A stretch of DNA of 64,000 nucleotides, from the NCBI GenBank assembly GCA_021927905.1, contig BLLK01000020.1:434001-498000 (forward strand), written 5' to 3'. Below the pieces are notes generated by a model. It had not been told where the DNA came from. It made no database searches and was given only the letters and a program-made list of their open reading frames with translations. Below are positions 42,712 through 54,884 of this stretch, piece by piece (within the stretch, counting starts at the first letter, position 1; the number at the start of each line of letters is the position of its first letter). The DNA is from Chaetoceros tenuissimus. Taxonomy: Eukaryota > Bacillariophyta > Thalassiosirophyceae > Chaetocerotales > Chaetocerotaceae. The position numbers and the translations under genes were made by a program.

Positions 42712-43206
42712 GATGAGATGATTTCTGTGTTAGTAGAAAGTAGTCTAGAGTTTTGGCAGCTATATTTTCGCCTGTACTATGTCTTTTCTAAAGATAGAAT
42801 TGTTGTGTTTCCTGCTTTTCAACTTTTGTATTGTTGTTTGGCAATGCTATCAATTCCAAAAGGTATATAAATAATTCAGTATGGTTCGGGTTTCAGCGGT
42901 TCGGGTTCTCATCTCAGCTAAATTTACCTAAAATAAACATGTTTAGATTGCGTCAGGAAGTCAAATGTCGTCCTTCTACTTCTCGTCCTCCCTTTCGGAC
43001 AAAGCAATACGTACGTACCACCTTACACAATTAGTTAGGTAAGTACGAGTACACAGACGTCGAAAAAAGGAACAGAAAAAACCGAAGATATCAGATTATT
43101 CTGATACAAAGGTGTTAATTGGCAATCAACGAAGCGACAAGCGATCAAACACAGAACAGTTCCATTGGCATCACCCTATATTCCTTTTGACAAAATATAA
43201 GCGATA
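42712..43206. promoter_or_regulatory. Divergent intergenic region
   Basis: 495 bp between outward-facing genes. Nothing distinctive beyond T-rich tracts. Confidence 0.3.
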
Positions 43207-44172
43207 ATGGAGGACTCTAGCTGCGATTTGATCAGCAGTGCTCTTGAAATCATATCTCAGAAGGGGAACCCATATTACAATGTATCCCTCCTCTGTCTAT
43301 TTGTATCTCTCCTAGTATTTGTGGTATCCACCATCACAAAGAACTATTCCCAAGTAGACAAGCTCTGGTCCATCATTCCCTTTGTATATACTTGGATGAC
43401 AGTCGTCGATCAACGAACTTTACTAATGGCGATAGTGGCGACTATCTGGGGGATCAGATTGACTTACAACTTTTCTCGTCGAGGAGGATACAAATGGCCA
43501 GTATGGACCGGTGATGAAGATTACAGATGGGAATATATTCAGGAGGGGCATTACCTTCCTATTCTCAATAATCAGATTGCATGGATGCTGTTCAATCTTG
43601 GTTTTATTAGTATTTATCAGAATATCCTATTGCTCTTGATTGTAACTCCCAGTCTCGTTGCTTGGACTGTAGCAACGGATGCTGGTTGTACTTCGTCCGA
43701 TTTGAATGTATTGGACTTTGTAGCTGCTTTTCTTGTACTGTTCTTTGTCATTGTAGAGTCTATTGCAGATAATCAACAATACAAGTTTCAAACTGAGAAA
43801 TATAAAAAAATAAATGCAAAGGAGCCTTTGACAGGGGAATATGCTGATGGATTTTGTCAAAGTGGTTTATTTTCAATTGTTCGTAAACCAAACTATGCTG
43901 CTGAACAGTCTATTTGGGTCTCATATTATATCTTTTCCATAGCTGCTTCGGGAAAAGTATTGAATTGGTCAATTATTGGAGTTATTCTTTTGATTTTACT
44001 GTTTCAAGGTTCAGGTAGATTTACAGAAAAATTAACTTTGATGAAGTATCCTGAAAAGTATGCATTGTATCAGAAGCGTGTTCCGCTCTATGTTCCAAAC
44101 ATGTTGGCACTTGGAAAATCTGATACTGGTGTATCGGAAACTACACCGCTGATGGAGAAAAAGGCAAGCTAG
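43207..44172 (+). CDS. DUF1295 / steroid 5-alpha-reductase-like membrane protein
   Basis: ATG at 43207, 321 aa, intronless. Several TM helices. Family signatures: SQVDKLWSIIPFVYTW near the N-terminus, TIWGIRLTYNFSRRGGY, and the C-terminal block LFSIVRKPNYAAEQSIWVSYYIFS with KYPEKYALYQKRVP. DUF1295 proteins are related to sterol and isoprenyl reductases and ICMT-type methyltransferases, and the substrate here is not predictable. The end EKKAS fits a dilysine ER-retrieval signal, so an ER location is likely. Confidence 0.8.
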   Translation: MEDSSCDLISSALEIISQKGNPYYNVSLLCLFVSLLVFVVSTITKNYSQVDKLWSIIPFVYTWMTVVDQRTLLMAIVATIWGIRLTYNFSRRGGYKWPVWTGDEDYRWEYIQEGHYLPILNNQIAWMLFNLGFISIYQNILLLLIVTPSLVAWTVATDAGCTSSDLNVLDFVAAFLVLFFVIVESIADNQQYKFQTEKYKKINAKEPLTGEYADGFCQSGLFSIVRKPNYAAEQSIWVSYYIFSIAASGKVLNWSIIGVILLILLFQGSGRFTEKLTLMKYPEKYALYQKRVPLYVPNMLALGKSDTGVSETTPLMEKKAS

Positions 44173-44318
44173 TTATGCTGTTGTCATAATTTCGAACATT
44201 CCTCGTGACAGGTACACTAACACGTTTCTACTTGTTTTCTACAAAAAGTAATTGAAAGTCATGATATAATTCACAGTAAAGTAGATACTTTATAAAGTTT
44301 TACAGCAACTAGTATATT

Positions 44319-46064
44319 TTACCAATGTCCTGTTCCTACATAATTGTAAATGAATGATGTGAGACTACCGAAGAGACACCCGAGTCCAAGTGAGAAGTTT
44401 AGAATAGTGGAACCAATCTGTTGTGATTCATCATCCTTTGGCATCACAATAGCTGCGTAGATGAAAGAAAGTGTAGACACAAACCCATTTGTAAAGGCAA
44501 GAAGGACCATGAATAGGATAGGCCATTGATCATTCAAAAAGAGTGTAATGGTGGACACGATGCGATTACCATTTGCTTGGCATAGTAAACAGAGAGGAAA
44601 GAAAATGAATCTCATCCATGCTAGTATCTTGAGGACCTTGTTTGCATTCATGGTTTCTATCCGTATGTATCCCGATGCTGTTCTTCCCAAAAAGTCAAAT
44701 ACGTTGAAAATCACAATGAGACCAGGGATAAATAAATCATTTTCAAGTCTATTTCCTCGGTGTTTGCATTCATTAACACTCATCATTTTGGTTGCCCATG
44801 ATGGAAATATTGTCAGAGTTACCATGAATGTCAAAAATATGGATATGGTAGGAGAAGCAATGAGCTTCCATACAACTGATGCTTTGCTATCTTCGACGTT
44901 GGATGTCGTAATTTCGAGAGTACTTTCCAATAGTGGTTCTCTCAACGAGTCAGTTTCTGCGTCTTGTTGCTGCGCATGTGAAACTTCTTCGTCTTGAGTA
45001 ACATCATTCCCATCTACAACTATATTGTCACTCCTAGTAGATTCCAATCTGTAATACTCTGCGATATCTGATTTTTCAAGATGTGTATACAAAACGAGAC
45101 ATACTACTAGAAAGAAAGACCCTGCAGAAAAATAAGCAAAGGCTCCAAAGTCAATGTTATAAGCTTCACATCCCCCAGCATCATCTTTCAAATAAATGGA
45201 GGCATCAAACTTTAAAAAACTACTGTTCCTACATTTCTCATTCCAAAACGAATCTGCACCCTTTTGTTCAACTCCAAAAAGAATAAAATTCAACAAAGAA
45301 ATGACAATACCACCAATAGCTTGACCAGAAATAAAAGGCGTAATTCCAATATCAGGTGGAAACATATTTGCAAAAGATGTAATACCCGCACCTATAAACG
45401 ATCCAGCAATCCCAAATATTGCCGAGCTGAGTAATGACACTTGTTGGAAAAAGTTTGGGTCTAATTTTGGTACCAAGACTAGAGCCGTCGTGAGTAACAT
45501 GACGAATAGAAATAGAGACAAGGAAGCAATTATAATTTGTTTTTGTACACGTCTCGACTTTGCTTCGGTTTCTGCAGTGTTTGAGATGGTATTTGATTTT
45601 GTATGTTGCTGTTGGTAAAGAATTCGAAGACCGAGTGTGATCACTCCTGTGAAGCTATAGATTAGTCCAAACCATAGCATAAAGTTACTGGAAGTTTTTG
45701 TGGAAGAAGTACTTGATCCGTCATCATCATTTTCTTGTGCTACAGCTGAATTTTGTAGTGATGATATACATGTTCTTGACTCAAAGTATGCTGCTGCACT
45801 AACGACTGCATTCCATGGTAGAAGGAATCCTATTCCTAAAATTAAGAAAACTAACTTGACTAGCAGTCGATCTTTTTTAGATGGACTTTGAATAGCTGCA
45901 TCTCGGGTCTCATCTGTTCTTGATTCATTCAACGGTGCAGCATCTTGTTCAGAAAGACTTGTTGATGACATATCATATTGTTGTATCTCCTGCTGAGTCA
46001 TGCTTTGGAAATGTGGATCATCATCATGGCTACTTCCAGTACTTTCATCTTGTTGTTGAGTCAT
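44319..46064 (-). CDS. Equilibrative nucleoside transporter (ENT/SLC29 family)
   Basis: First ATG in frame at 46064, about 581 aa. An acidic Ser/Gln N-terminus precedes KLVFLILGIGFLLPWNAVVSAAAYF, the ENT helix 1 signature. It has about 11 hydrophobic helices with a large acidic loop (about 360-410) between helices 6 and 7, normal for ENTs. The second half includes PSWATKM and NVFDFLGRTASGY (the family DFLGR-type motif), and the end has LNFSLGLGCLFGSLTSFI. It transports nucleosides or nucleobases. No intron is needed. Confidence 0.85.
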   Translation of the reverse strand: MTQQQDESTGSSHDDDPHFQSMTQQEIQQYDMSSTSLSEQDAAPLNESRTDETRDAAIQSPSKKDRLLVKLVFLILGIGFLLPWNAVVSAAAYFESRTCISSLQNSAVAQENDDDGSSTSSTKTSSNFMLWFGLIYSFTGVITLGLRILYQQQHTKSNTISNTAETEAKSRRVQKQIIIASLSLFLFVMLLTTALVLVPKLDPNFFQQVSLLSSAIFGIAGSFIGAGITSFANMFPPDIGITPFISGQAIGGIVISLLNFILFGVEQKGADSFWNEKCRNSSFLKFDASIYLKDDAGGCEAYNIDFGAFAYFSAGSFFLVVCLVLYTHLEKSDIAEYYRLESTRSDNIVVDGNDVTQDEEVSHAQQQDAETDSLREPLLESTLEITTSNVEDSKASVVWKLIASPTISIFLTFMVTLTIFPSWATKMMSVNECKHRGNRLENDLFIPGLIVIFNVFDFLGRTASGYIRIETMNANKVLKILAWMRFIFFPLCLLCQANGNRIVSTITLFLNDQWPILFMVLLAFTNGFVSTLSFIYAAIVMPKDDESQQIGSTILNFSLGLGCLFGSLTSFIYNYVGTGHW

Positions 46065-46818
46065 TGAATGAAATACTGAGGAAGGCACAGATATGTGAGT
46101 GCATGCATTGAAGAATACTCGTAGAGAAGAAACCTAAACAACGAAGAATAATGACGAATTACGCATGTGATCCAATGACACGAGAACATCGAAGAAATGA
46201 CATCATCAGAATTAATAATTTGCAAAAAGACACTCTAATTAACACTAGAAGTACGTAAGTACTTACATTTGGAACAAAGTCAGAAAGAGAGAATGCTTTT
46301 TGTACGTAAAAGAATGACGACTTTTAACGGAAAAACAATATCATAATCAGAAAGAGAGAAACACATTAGACTTATTTCTATCTCATCTGCTAAGTACATG
46401 ACGTCATTTATTCCTGACGTACCTACATGATTGGACATTTGGTTGTGTTGGAGTAATTTAAATTGTCCGAGAAGAGATATTCCGAACCAATGGGAATATT
46501 TCAAACTGAAAATATACCGAAGTACCCGGAGACCCAAAGATTGTAAGTGAAGGATATTCAACACGAACTTGCAAACGACGTGGCAGTTTTGAAACCTCAC
46601 ATGGTTCTGATTTGCACAGCATTACTTATGTGCTCCTTGTGGCCTTTATTTTGCATCAGAATTACATCATCACTACGTAGATCTGACGAAGAACAGACCC
46701 GCACCTCCATTTACTAAACACAACACATATTGACTTTCGTCATAATAACGAAGAATTGAATCTCTTTACTTACGTTAGAGAGACCTTACCAATACAGAAG
46801 AACAAATAGCCATTGAAA
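46065..46818. promoter_or_regulatory. Divergent region between ENT and bZIP genes with CRE sites
   Basis: 754 bp between outward-facing starts. A perfect CRE palindrome TGACGTCA is at 46399-46406, and a half-site TGACGT at 46415-46420. CREs are bound by bZIP factors; in diatoms such sites take part in CO2/cAMP responses. The adjacent bZIP gene makes self-regulation possible but untested. Confidence 0.45.
46399..46420. promoter_or_regulatory. CRE palindrome plus half-site
   Basis: TGACGTCA followed nine bases later by TGACGT, about 400 bp upstream of the bZIP start and 335 bp upstream of the ENT start. Confidence 0.4.
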
Positions 46819-47700
46819 ATGGACAGTACTAGTTTAGAAAAGAACGCACAAGCACAACTTCCGGTCGTAGATGGAAGCCTTCCGATGAGAAAACGTAAAG
46901 ATGTAGTGGAGGAACCAGCAGCAACCAAGAAAGCAAAGGCCGACAACACCGAGGCTGATATCATCTCCATGGTGAAAGAGAGTGCAGCATCCGCTGTAGC
47001 TCTCAACCCAAGTACCGAAGCAGACCTCAAGCCAGTCAAGCGAGCTCCAATGTCCAAGGCTCGTGAAGTAAGACTGGAGCAGAACAGAAAGGCTGCAAGA
47101 GAGTCACGCAGACGAAAGAAGATTATGATTGAGGAGCTTCAGAGATCTGTCGTCTTCTTCTCTCGTGCAAATGCTACACTCAAGCAGCAGAATGATGAAC
47201 TTCAGAGAATGCTTCTTACCGCACAAACTAGAGTCTCCGCTTACGAGAAGGGAGATTCTAGTGCTGCTGCAGTACCTAACGGACAAACACAGACCACCAC
47301 AGATGAAAAGGAGGGAGCACAGGCATTCTCTTCTGCTCAAGCACAGGCTGCTCAAGCACAGGCTGCTCAGGCTCAAGCAGCACAGGCAGCAGCTACCCAA
47401 GCCATGTTCCAAAATCAAGGCTTCCCTCCAGCAGCAGCACGTCAGGCAGCACAAACATTTGTGGCTGGACCTCCACCAGCAACCATGGACAACAAGACAG
47501 CAGGAACTACAGAACAAAGTAATCAAGGTGCATGGCCAAACTCAGCAGTAACCATGCAAAATATGCAAAACATTTTGTTTGCAGTCCAAAATGGAATGCA
47601 GCCTCAAATGAATATGTTCAATCCATACCTTTCTTCCATGCCTCAGCAGCAGTCACAAACACAAACTCCACAGGATAATTCCAACAATGGACAAGTATAA
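46819..47700 (+). CDS. bZIP transcription factor
   Basis: ATG at 46819, 293 aa, intronless. A basic nuclear-signal-like start (MRKRKD, KKAKA) is followed at about residues 80-130 by the bZIP domain: VRLEQNRKAARESRRRKK carries the invariant Asn and Arg, then heptads of hydrophobic residues in IEELQRSVVFFSRANATLKQQNDELQRML. The C-terminal half is Gln/Ala-rich (QAQAAQAQAAQAQAA) with DNA-level repeats at 47335-47400, and the tail is Gln/Asn/Met-rich, typical of an activation region. No LOV/PAS domain is present, so it is not an aureochrome. Confidence 0.88.
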   Translation: MDSTSLEKNAQAQLPVVDGSLPMRKRKDVVEEPAATKKAKADNTEADIISMVKESAASAVALNPSTEADLKPVKRAPMSKAREVRLEQNRKAARESRRRKKIMIEELQRSVVFFSRANATLKQQNDELQRMLLTAQTRVSAYEKGDSSAAAVPNGQTQTTTDEKEGAQAFSSAQAQAAQAQAAQAQAAQAAATQAMFQNQGFPPAAARQAAQTFVAGPPPATMDNKTAGTTEQSNQGAWPNSAVTMQNMQNILFAVQNGMQPQMNMFNPYLSSMPQQQSQTQTPQDNSNNGQV

Positions 47701-48306
47701 TCATTGTCGGAATTTTGAAGGTAAAACTCGAAATTAGAATGTCTTGGGATATTTGCAATTTGTTCTAGGGTGAATGAATTTGTGCAAGTTCCTCATTACA
47801 GTTAGATATTTAATAAGAAATAAATTCAATATTAGAACTACAGATTATGATAACAGTATTATGTTTGATGTGTGTAAAATGTATCAAACGGATAGGTGAG
47901 TTTGATGGCGTCAGCTTTACGCTAGCAAGTGAAGAATTAGAGCACCTATTGGATTGTTGAGTCTCGAATAGCAATTATTTATTGGTTCATGTCTCGTACT
48001 CACAGCAGGAGTACGGAATTCAACATTCCTTCTTTCTCGAGCTTCGTGGAAGAATTCGAATTTCTGTCAGTTGAAAAACGATAACGTTTCTAATACCAAT
48101 TTAGTATTACATATTTCTAAATTTTTCGATCCGTGATTGCCGCAACTGAAAGAAATCTGAAGTCTGTGAAGAAAGATGCAGAACCATCAATTGCATTGAT
48201 GAACATACCAACATACCAATACCCAAGTGTATATGTTATGAATTAAAAGTAATTACTACCAAGTACTTCCTAGCATATTCAACCAAAACCCTAATTATCT
48301 CAACGA
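47701..48306. other. Intergenic, no gene seen
   Basis: 606 bp between two plus-strand genes. No repeat or RNA gene recognised. Confidence 0.3.
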
Positions 48307-51300
48307 ATGAGCAATCCATTAGGTCAAGAATTAGATTGCTGCGGAGTTTTTGAAAGGAATCATACACCAGAACCATCCGAGCACGAACCAACACCCATCA
48401 TGGACAATAGCTCCCAACATCCCTCCGAAGAAGGAGACACTGTACCAGATATGCTACCGAAAAGTAGTACTGATGGATCAGCCATTAAGCCAAAGCGTCA
48501 ATACAAAGATTCATGGGTTGGTCAGTCGACTTATACTCTCAATACGAGTGGAAGTCATGATGCTACGATTGAATCTTCCAAAGTGGCCGAAGACCTTGCT
48601 GATTTTGCTGAACAGGATGATAATTCCAACAAGACTTGGTCTAGATTGTTTGTAGAAAATATTTTCATGAAGGTACGTCATGGCATATATATAGTATAAA
48701 TATATGTGTACAAGATATAAACATGTTTGCCATCTTATATTATTTCATAATACTAATATTGTCATTTCCAGTCGTCTTGGTATTATCCAAATAAAAACTC
48801 TGAAATCAATGGAGCACCGAAATTAAAACAGGGATGGGCATACTATGAACGTGTCACTCTAGCAAGACACTTTGCTCGAAATAACAAGTCAGAACCGATT
48901 GAAAGGGCAGAACCCGGTGAACGAAGAAGGAATACACAGCTATATGGTTTCCTTTCGACCAAAGCGGATACATTGGATGATTGGGGTGTAGGTGTTGCGC
49001 TTTATTTCAATACTATGAAATTTATGGCGATTGCTTTGTTGGTTGCTGGATTTGTCAGTGTGCCCAATTTGTTGTTTTATTTAAATGAATATGAAGGAGA
49101 ACGGAATCTTGATATTTCATCTGCGAGCAAGTCGAAAATCTTTACTTTGCCCGTTTCTGCTGTTTGTGATGAATTTACTTGGGCCAAATGTGAAAATTCA
49201 ACATTTTGCGATGTTGAAAGGATGCAAAAGAATGGTATTGAATTTATTACTGATGGGACGGATACCTATGTGAAACAGACTGGTTGTGAAAAGCCAGGAA
49301 TTGAGCAGGGGATTGTGAATCTTGTTGCTCTAAGTTGTGTATTGCTCATTACACTCGTATTGAATCTTTACCAGTCCAAGAAACAAATTTTGTTTGATGA
49401 ACAGAGACTTACTGCCAGTGACTATTCCATTATCGTAGCTAATCCACCACCAGATGCACATGATCCAGATGAATGGGAAGCATTCTTTAGTAAATATGAT
49501 GAAAAGGGCATTGCACTCGTAACAGTCCTTTTGGACAACCAAGAATTGTTGAAAAAGTTAGTCTATCGAAGAACTTTGATGAAGGATTTGCAGAATTGGT
49601 TTCCTGACATTGACATTACAAATGAAAGTGAATTGAACAAGGCCATTTTTAACCAACAGTACACCCTTTATTGCTTGCAATCAATTTTGTACAAAGTGGT
49701 GAGGCCATTTGTAAAGCCTTTCAGTATGCTTCTCTATCCTAATGAGATTAAGGCGAAACTATTGGAAGTGAATGAAGATATCAAGGTTCTTACCGAGAAG
49801 GAATATAGTGTGACTGATGTTATTGTAACCTTTGAAACTGAAGCAGGACAGAGACTTGCACTTGACAGTCTCAAGGCTGGAAGATTAGAAATTCGTAAGG
49901 GAAAGTCAAGTAGCCGTAATGAAAATGAGTTGTTTCGTGGAGAGTATGTTCTAGACTGTTCCGAACCGGCAGAACCTAATTCTATCAATGTAAGTTCCAT
50001 GAGGTGACAAGGAAGTACTTTCATTTTGTCTTTTCTCTTTCTCGCTTTTACTAATTCCTATTTAATTCGTAAACACAGTACTTGGGAATTGATACAGATC
50101 CAGTGAAATGCTTCATTCAACAAACAATTACTTTCATTATTGTCATTGGACTTGTGACTGGTCTTGGTTTTCTTGTTGTTGAAGTCAGAAGTAGTAGTGG
50201 ACCACTCTTGGCGTAAGTTTGAACCTAGTGATCATACTTATCCTCTTGACCCTCTATCAATGTATCTAATGTCCTTTTCTCAATAGTGGTTTCCTTGTAA
50301 CCATGGGTAATGTTTTGATTCCAAACATTGCGAAAATCCTCATGTTTATCGAACAGCATGGAAATGAAGGTAAGAATCTTACTGAACTTATTGATTTCTA
50401 ATACTATCACACTGCGTCCTGTATCTAAATCTTTCATGTTCGATAGATGACAAACAAAGATCGCTGTACCTAAAGATTGCAGTCTTCCGATGGATCAATA
50501 CAGCATTGGTTGCAAAAATTAGCGCTTCTTTTACACAAAACCTTGGAAGCCAAAACACTGACCTCATTCCAGCAATGAATGGTATTATGTTTTCTGAAAT
50601 TTACTTGCCGCCACTATTGAACTTTCTTGACATTATGGGAAACCTTTCAAAGCATTATTTTGCTCCTAGAGCTAGGACCTTGCAACAAATGCTTCTTTGC
50701 TTCAAAGGTACCCCATACCATCTTGCAGAAAAATACACGGTATGTCCACCTCGAATCACTCAAATTTATACTTCTTTTTCCTATTCTAATATCTTCTTTT
50801 CAGGACGTGTCCAAAATTGTCTTTGTGGCTTACTTTTACTCGGCAACAAATCCGGCCTTGTTATTCATGAGTGCTATTGCTCTCATTATTAGATATTATA
50901 CTGATAAATATTGTTTGCTGGTAAGTTATCCTTTTTGTTCTCCAACGCCTCTTGCCGTGTGATGATCAAACCTTTCCCTAACTCTATTTTTAACAGCGAA
51001 TTTGGTCAAAAGCTCCATACATTGGGCCTAAGCTTTCAGCGTATTCAAGAAGATATTTTTTCACATTCGCCATCATCATTGGCTTTTTGAGTTGTGCATA
51101 TGATTGGGGTCAATTTTCGTTTGATCGGTGAGTAACACTTAGCTTTTGAATGTTTCCGTATTTATGGTTCTAAGGCCAGATCTAATCATGATGATTGAAC
51201 TTAGTGTATGTAACACTACGCCGTTAGATGACAAGCTTGATGTAGATGTTTCTGATGGCTTCCAATCTTATAACATGGACGATGAATTGTTGGGTGATAT

Positions 51301-51913
51301 CATTGTCAGTAGCAATGGTGCACGAGTGTGCGACTCCAGTATATGCTGCCAAGAAATTGGAATCAGTTTCCCACCAGTACCTACAAGATTTCAATCTGGA
51401 ACTTTTACCTATATGAATGAGGACCAAGAATTGAATTCCAAGATTTTCGGATGGACGTCTACAGCTCTCATTGGTATTTTTCTCGTATTCGCATTTGGTG
51501 GGAACTTTCTAAAATACATTTTTTCCTTGTTCAGAGGAAGTTACAAGCCAGAAGGTGATGACCAGCAAGTAGATTACAGTTCTGTCCCTACCATTAATGG
51601 GTACATTCCTCAGCTTAGGGTCGGATCTTATGCCTACCCTCTACTGGCATGTGATATTGATGATGTCAATCAGTCCTTGATTGGATGGAACGATCCAGGT
51701 GTATCGTACGATACATACAATTTGATTTTCGATGTATCCCATGATTCTCTCAAGAGAAGTACAAAGTTGGTGGGATCTACTAGAAAATGGGGAAAGCTAA
51801 AGGATCATGATGAGTACAAAGAGAAAAGTGATCGTGATGAGTTGAAGAAAGTCACACCAATTTTTAGCATCGTGAAACATTGGTCCTTGGCAGACAGAAA
51901 AGAACGTGGATAG
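48307..51913 (+). CDS. Large multi-pass membrane protein, possible OSCA/TMEM16-superfamily channel
   Basis: Eight exons, all phase-consistent: 48307-48672, 48772-49989, 50079-50212, 50287-50369, 50447-50739, 50804-50920, 50997-51127 and 51175-51913, about 1,026 aa. The acidic N-terminus is cytosolic. The first TM (FMAIALLVAGFVSVPNLLFYL) is followed by a Cys-bearing loop, a second TM, then a cytosolic domain (DYSIIVANPPPDAHDPDEW...VTDVIVTFETEAGQ) that resembles the RNA-recognition-like domain of OSCA/TMEM63. More TM helices follow in exons 3-7 (IVIGLVTGLGFLVVEV, VFVAYFYSATNPALLF, FTFAIIIGFLSCAYDW) and exon 8 (WTSTALIGIFLVFAFGGNF). An ion-channel or lipid-scramblase role is a family-level guess; the gene model is firm. 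Confidence 0.7.
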
Positions 51914-51974
51914 ATAAATACATGAAAGGTTATTTGCATTACATGTAGTATTGGTAAATGAAGAAGTTGCACAT

Positions 51975-54166
51975 TTAAAAGAAGGACTTTTTCTTCATAC
52001 TCGATAATCCATGCATGACCTCAGCCTTGAATACCATCGGCAATGCAATATGTTGTACTTTCATTGTTGGATATAGCTTGGAAGCAATTCCTTCCATGAT
52101 CTCACATGCTAAAGCAACGTTGATAATAGAAGCTTCCAATTTGACCTTGTGCTTACAAGCCAAATAGCAAATATCTGCAAGATAATCACCGACACTCTCG
52201 AGGAAGTTCTATAAGTAAAAAATGAATGAGATATGATGAATGTATTTGTAAATAAAGTTCACTGAAACAATTCATACATACCTGTTCTTGATCTGCCTTC
52301 ACAATGTCCTCCATGCCCTTGCAGAATAGCTCAACGTCAAGTTTGTTAGCGTTGCATTTCTTGGCAGTATCCACCATGAGTTGCCCTGCTAGATTTCCAT
52401 CTCGTTTAATAAATGCACCAAGAATTTTGACAAGGGTGACATGATCAACTTCTCCCATCTCCACAACAAGACCGCAGTCAATCATATTCATACAAAGTGG
52501 ATTTCCTCTTGCATTCTTGTTTTTGTTGATAATGATGTTTCCTGAAGTAAAATGCAAATGCATGCATAAGTCCAATTCCCTCATACAATGTTTCTAAAAA
52601 CAAAAACACAACACTACATACCTGGATGAAGATCCCCATGTACAAAATCATACAAAAAGATCATCTTCATGACAGTTCCCAAACCAAGTTCCGCGAGAAT
52701 CTCTCTATCTTTTGTCGGTTTACGTCCTTCATCACAATAATTCAGAATCGGTTCACCATGAATAAAACTTTCCACCAAAACCTTATCAGTAGTCAAGTCC
52801 ACAATCGGTTGTGGAAACTCAATCCTAGGTTCATCCACAAAATCCCTACGAAATCTCTGCAAATTCCTCGCCTCTACACGTAAATCCAACTGTGGAAGCA
52901 TAATATCCCTAAATTGCTCCACGGAATCCCTCATACTCAAATAATCCAAATGAATATATGGAATCGATTCCAAAAGCTGCGTAATCTTATTCATAATGTA
53001 GAAATCCACACAAACCTTGTGTAATATATTCGGATGGGTAACTTTAATCGCCACTTCTGATCCAGATGGTAAAAGTTTAGTATCCTTTTTCAAAGTTGCT
53101 TTGTAAACTTGTGCAATACATCCAGATCCAATGGGTTGAATATTCTTCTTTTGATCCTTGTTGTCAAAATCAAACCATTCCTTGTATTTGTCTCCATACG
53201 ATTCTTGTAAAAGAATTTCCGTATCCTTCCATGAATGCCCTCGAGTAGAATCTTGCAATTTTGAAAAGTGATGAATGAAATCCGTAGGAAAAATGTCATT
53301 ACGTGTCGTTGCCCATTGTACAAGTTTGATAAATGTCGGTCCTGCTTTTTCCACAGCCCATACAGAATAATTCCATGCCATATTGTTGAGAGTTGAGTCT
53401 TTGGGTGTGATGTATGCTACTGGTGCAAGGATTGCAAGTGGTGATGCTAATAAAGTTAGACTTGCAATTCTGGATCCTGTGAGGAGAAGGGTGTATGTGT
53501 GAGAATGATGGATGTAAAGATTGAAAAGAAGAAGAAGAAACACACTCGTGAGCTAAATCCCATTTGAAAAAAGACAATAGAGTTTGTTGTTGTTGAAAAC
53601 ATGACAGGCTCGCGAGCCGCTCGCAGTAAGACACTGTAGACGCAGTACTGTGTGCAAAATCAAGCTACGCTTGCTTTTGACAGTCCAGAATAAACACACT
53701 CGTGAGCTAAAGCTCACTCGAATGTTGTTTCGCTCCGTTCGCATCTCCTCACTAACTCTTACTCACCTGCAGCCCAAACTCTACTAATACTACTTTTCCC
53801 CAAACTAGAAATACTCTCCCCAAACTGTCTCCTCTGCTCCACTAAATCAACCGTCGCCCACTCTTTTGGCTTTTCAATCTCCACAGCACCCGATTCCATC
53901 ATTGCCATACTAGACATGGTTGCAGCATTCAACGATGCCAATTCAATAATTCTCCTGGCATACAGTCTTGCTGCATTTTTATGAATTCTCTGACTGTATT
54001 TTTGATTGAAAGAAGTAGAAGAGTAATTTCTGTAAGTATATTGTTGAGAAATGAATTGTGTTGTTTTGAGTGATACTCCTGGGTTGGGAATCAGTAGTGA
54101 TTTTGTAGTGTTTACTGTTGCACTGGCTGTTCTGTTGATGATTGCGGATGTAAGTAGCTGTGACAT
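51975..54166 (-). CDS. ABC1/UbiB atypical kinase, ADCK2-like, mitochondrial
   Basis: Four exons: 54166-53767, 53476-52622, 52541-52282 and 52208-51975, 582 aa. The Ser/Thr/Arg-rich N-terminus without acids suggests a mitochondrial presequence. The UbiB fold is clear: AGPTFIKLVQWATTR (family KxGQ region, here KLVQ), IGSGCIAQVYKATL (nucleotide loop), EVAIKV (Lys), DFVHGDLHPGN (catalytic HGD and Asn, split by intron 3) and NMIDCGLV in place of DFG. ABC1 proteins support coenzyme Q biosynthesis and lipid homeostasis in mitochondria or plastids. The G-to-V change in KxGQ and DCG in place of DFG hint at ADCK2-type rather than COQ8-type. Intron 1 carries the repeat described separately. Confidence 0.85.
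53477..53766 (-). repeat. Repeat-bearing intron 1 of the ADCK2-like gene (introner-like)
   Basis: 290 nt, long for this window. In sense direction it has GTGAGTAA, a hairpin word GTGAGCTTTAGCTCAC followed by GAGTGTGTTT (53692-53720), a second partial copy (53538-53557), then TTTTCAACAACA, TTGTCTTT and a CT-rich acceptor. The same ordered blocks occur in the intron 55836-56255 of the neighbouring gene. Confidence 0.75.
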
Positions 54167-54884
54167 GATTAACTACTGACTTTCTGTTGTTGATTCTAAT
54201 GAATATAAACAGTATAAGAAAGGATCTGAAGGAAGAAGAAAGAGAGAATCTTGAAGAATGAGAGAGTGACGAATGTCTCGAAACAGTCTCTTTGCTGTTT
54301 GTATATATCTGATTCTCTGACAATCACTAGCTCTAATAGTACTCTATAAATATATCTATCTCAAATAGAAGTATCTATGTATGAATCAAAGGCAGATGAG
54401 ATCTGTTCAAATAATACATGTATCCGAAGAAGAATCTACACTTTGTGTGTTGTTTCTGTGCTGTGAAACGGTCATCACGTGTCAGGTTTCATATCCATGT
54501 CATGTAGGTAAAGATATAACGATTACCTAAACTTCGGTTATTTCATCTCCCCTCTTCCCCCCCCTCTCATCTTTGGATCTTTGCAAATTCAAAAATTCAA
54601 GTGATGCAGAACTCCTCTTGCAACAGCTTTTGGCGCACCCTCTTTTGAATAGCATCTTCATTGGTCATCTGTTCTCTTTGATTGCTTGTTTAGAAGCTAA
54701 TACCTAGCTAGTATCATTAACATTATTGATATAGACTTGTTATTGTGACAGCCAACAGTATATCTTTTTTGAAAAGAAAGACACTCATCACATATCATAT
54801 ACTTTCATATATATATATCAAAAATCACCTATCTACACATCAAGTCTAATAGACATCACTTCACTACAAACAATTATTCCTACA
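54167..54884. promoter_or_regulatory. Divergent intergenic region
   Basis: 718 bp between outward-facing genes. C-rich tract at 54556-54565 and an atatatatat tract at 54809-54818. No gene. Confidence 0.3.

Noticed and set aside
47104-47526. Cys/Leu-rich minus-strand frame across the bZIP gene
   Set aside because: Shadow of the Gln/Ala repeats read in antisense; bZIP is certain on the plus strand.
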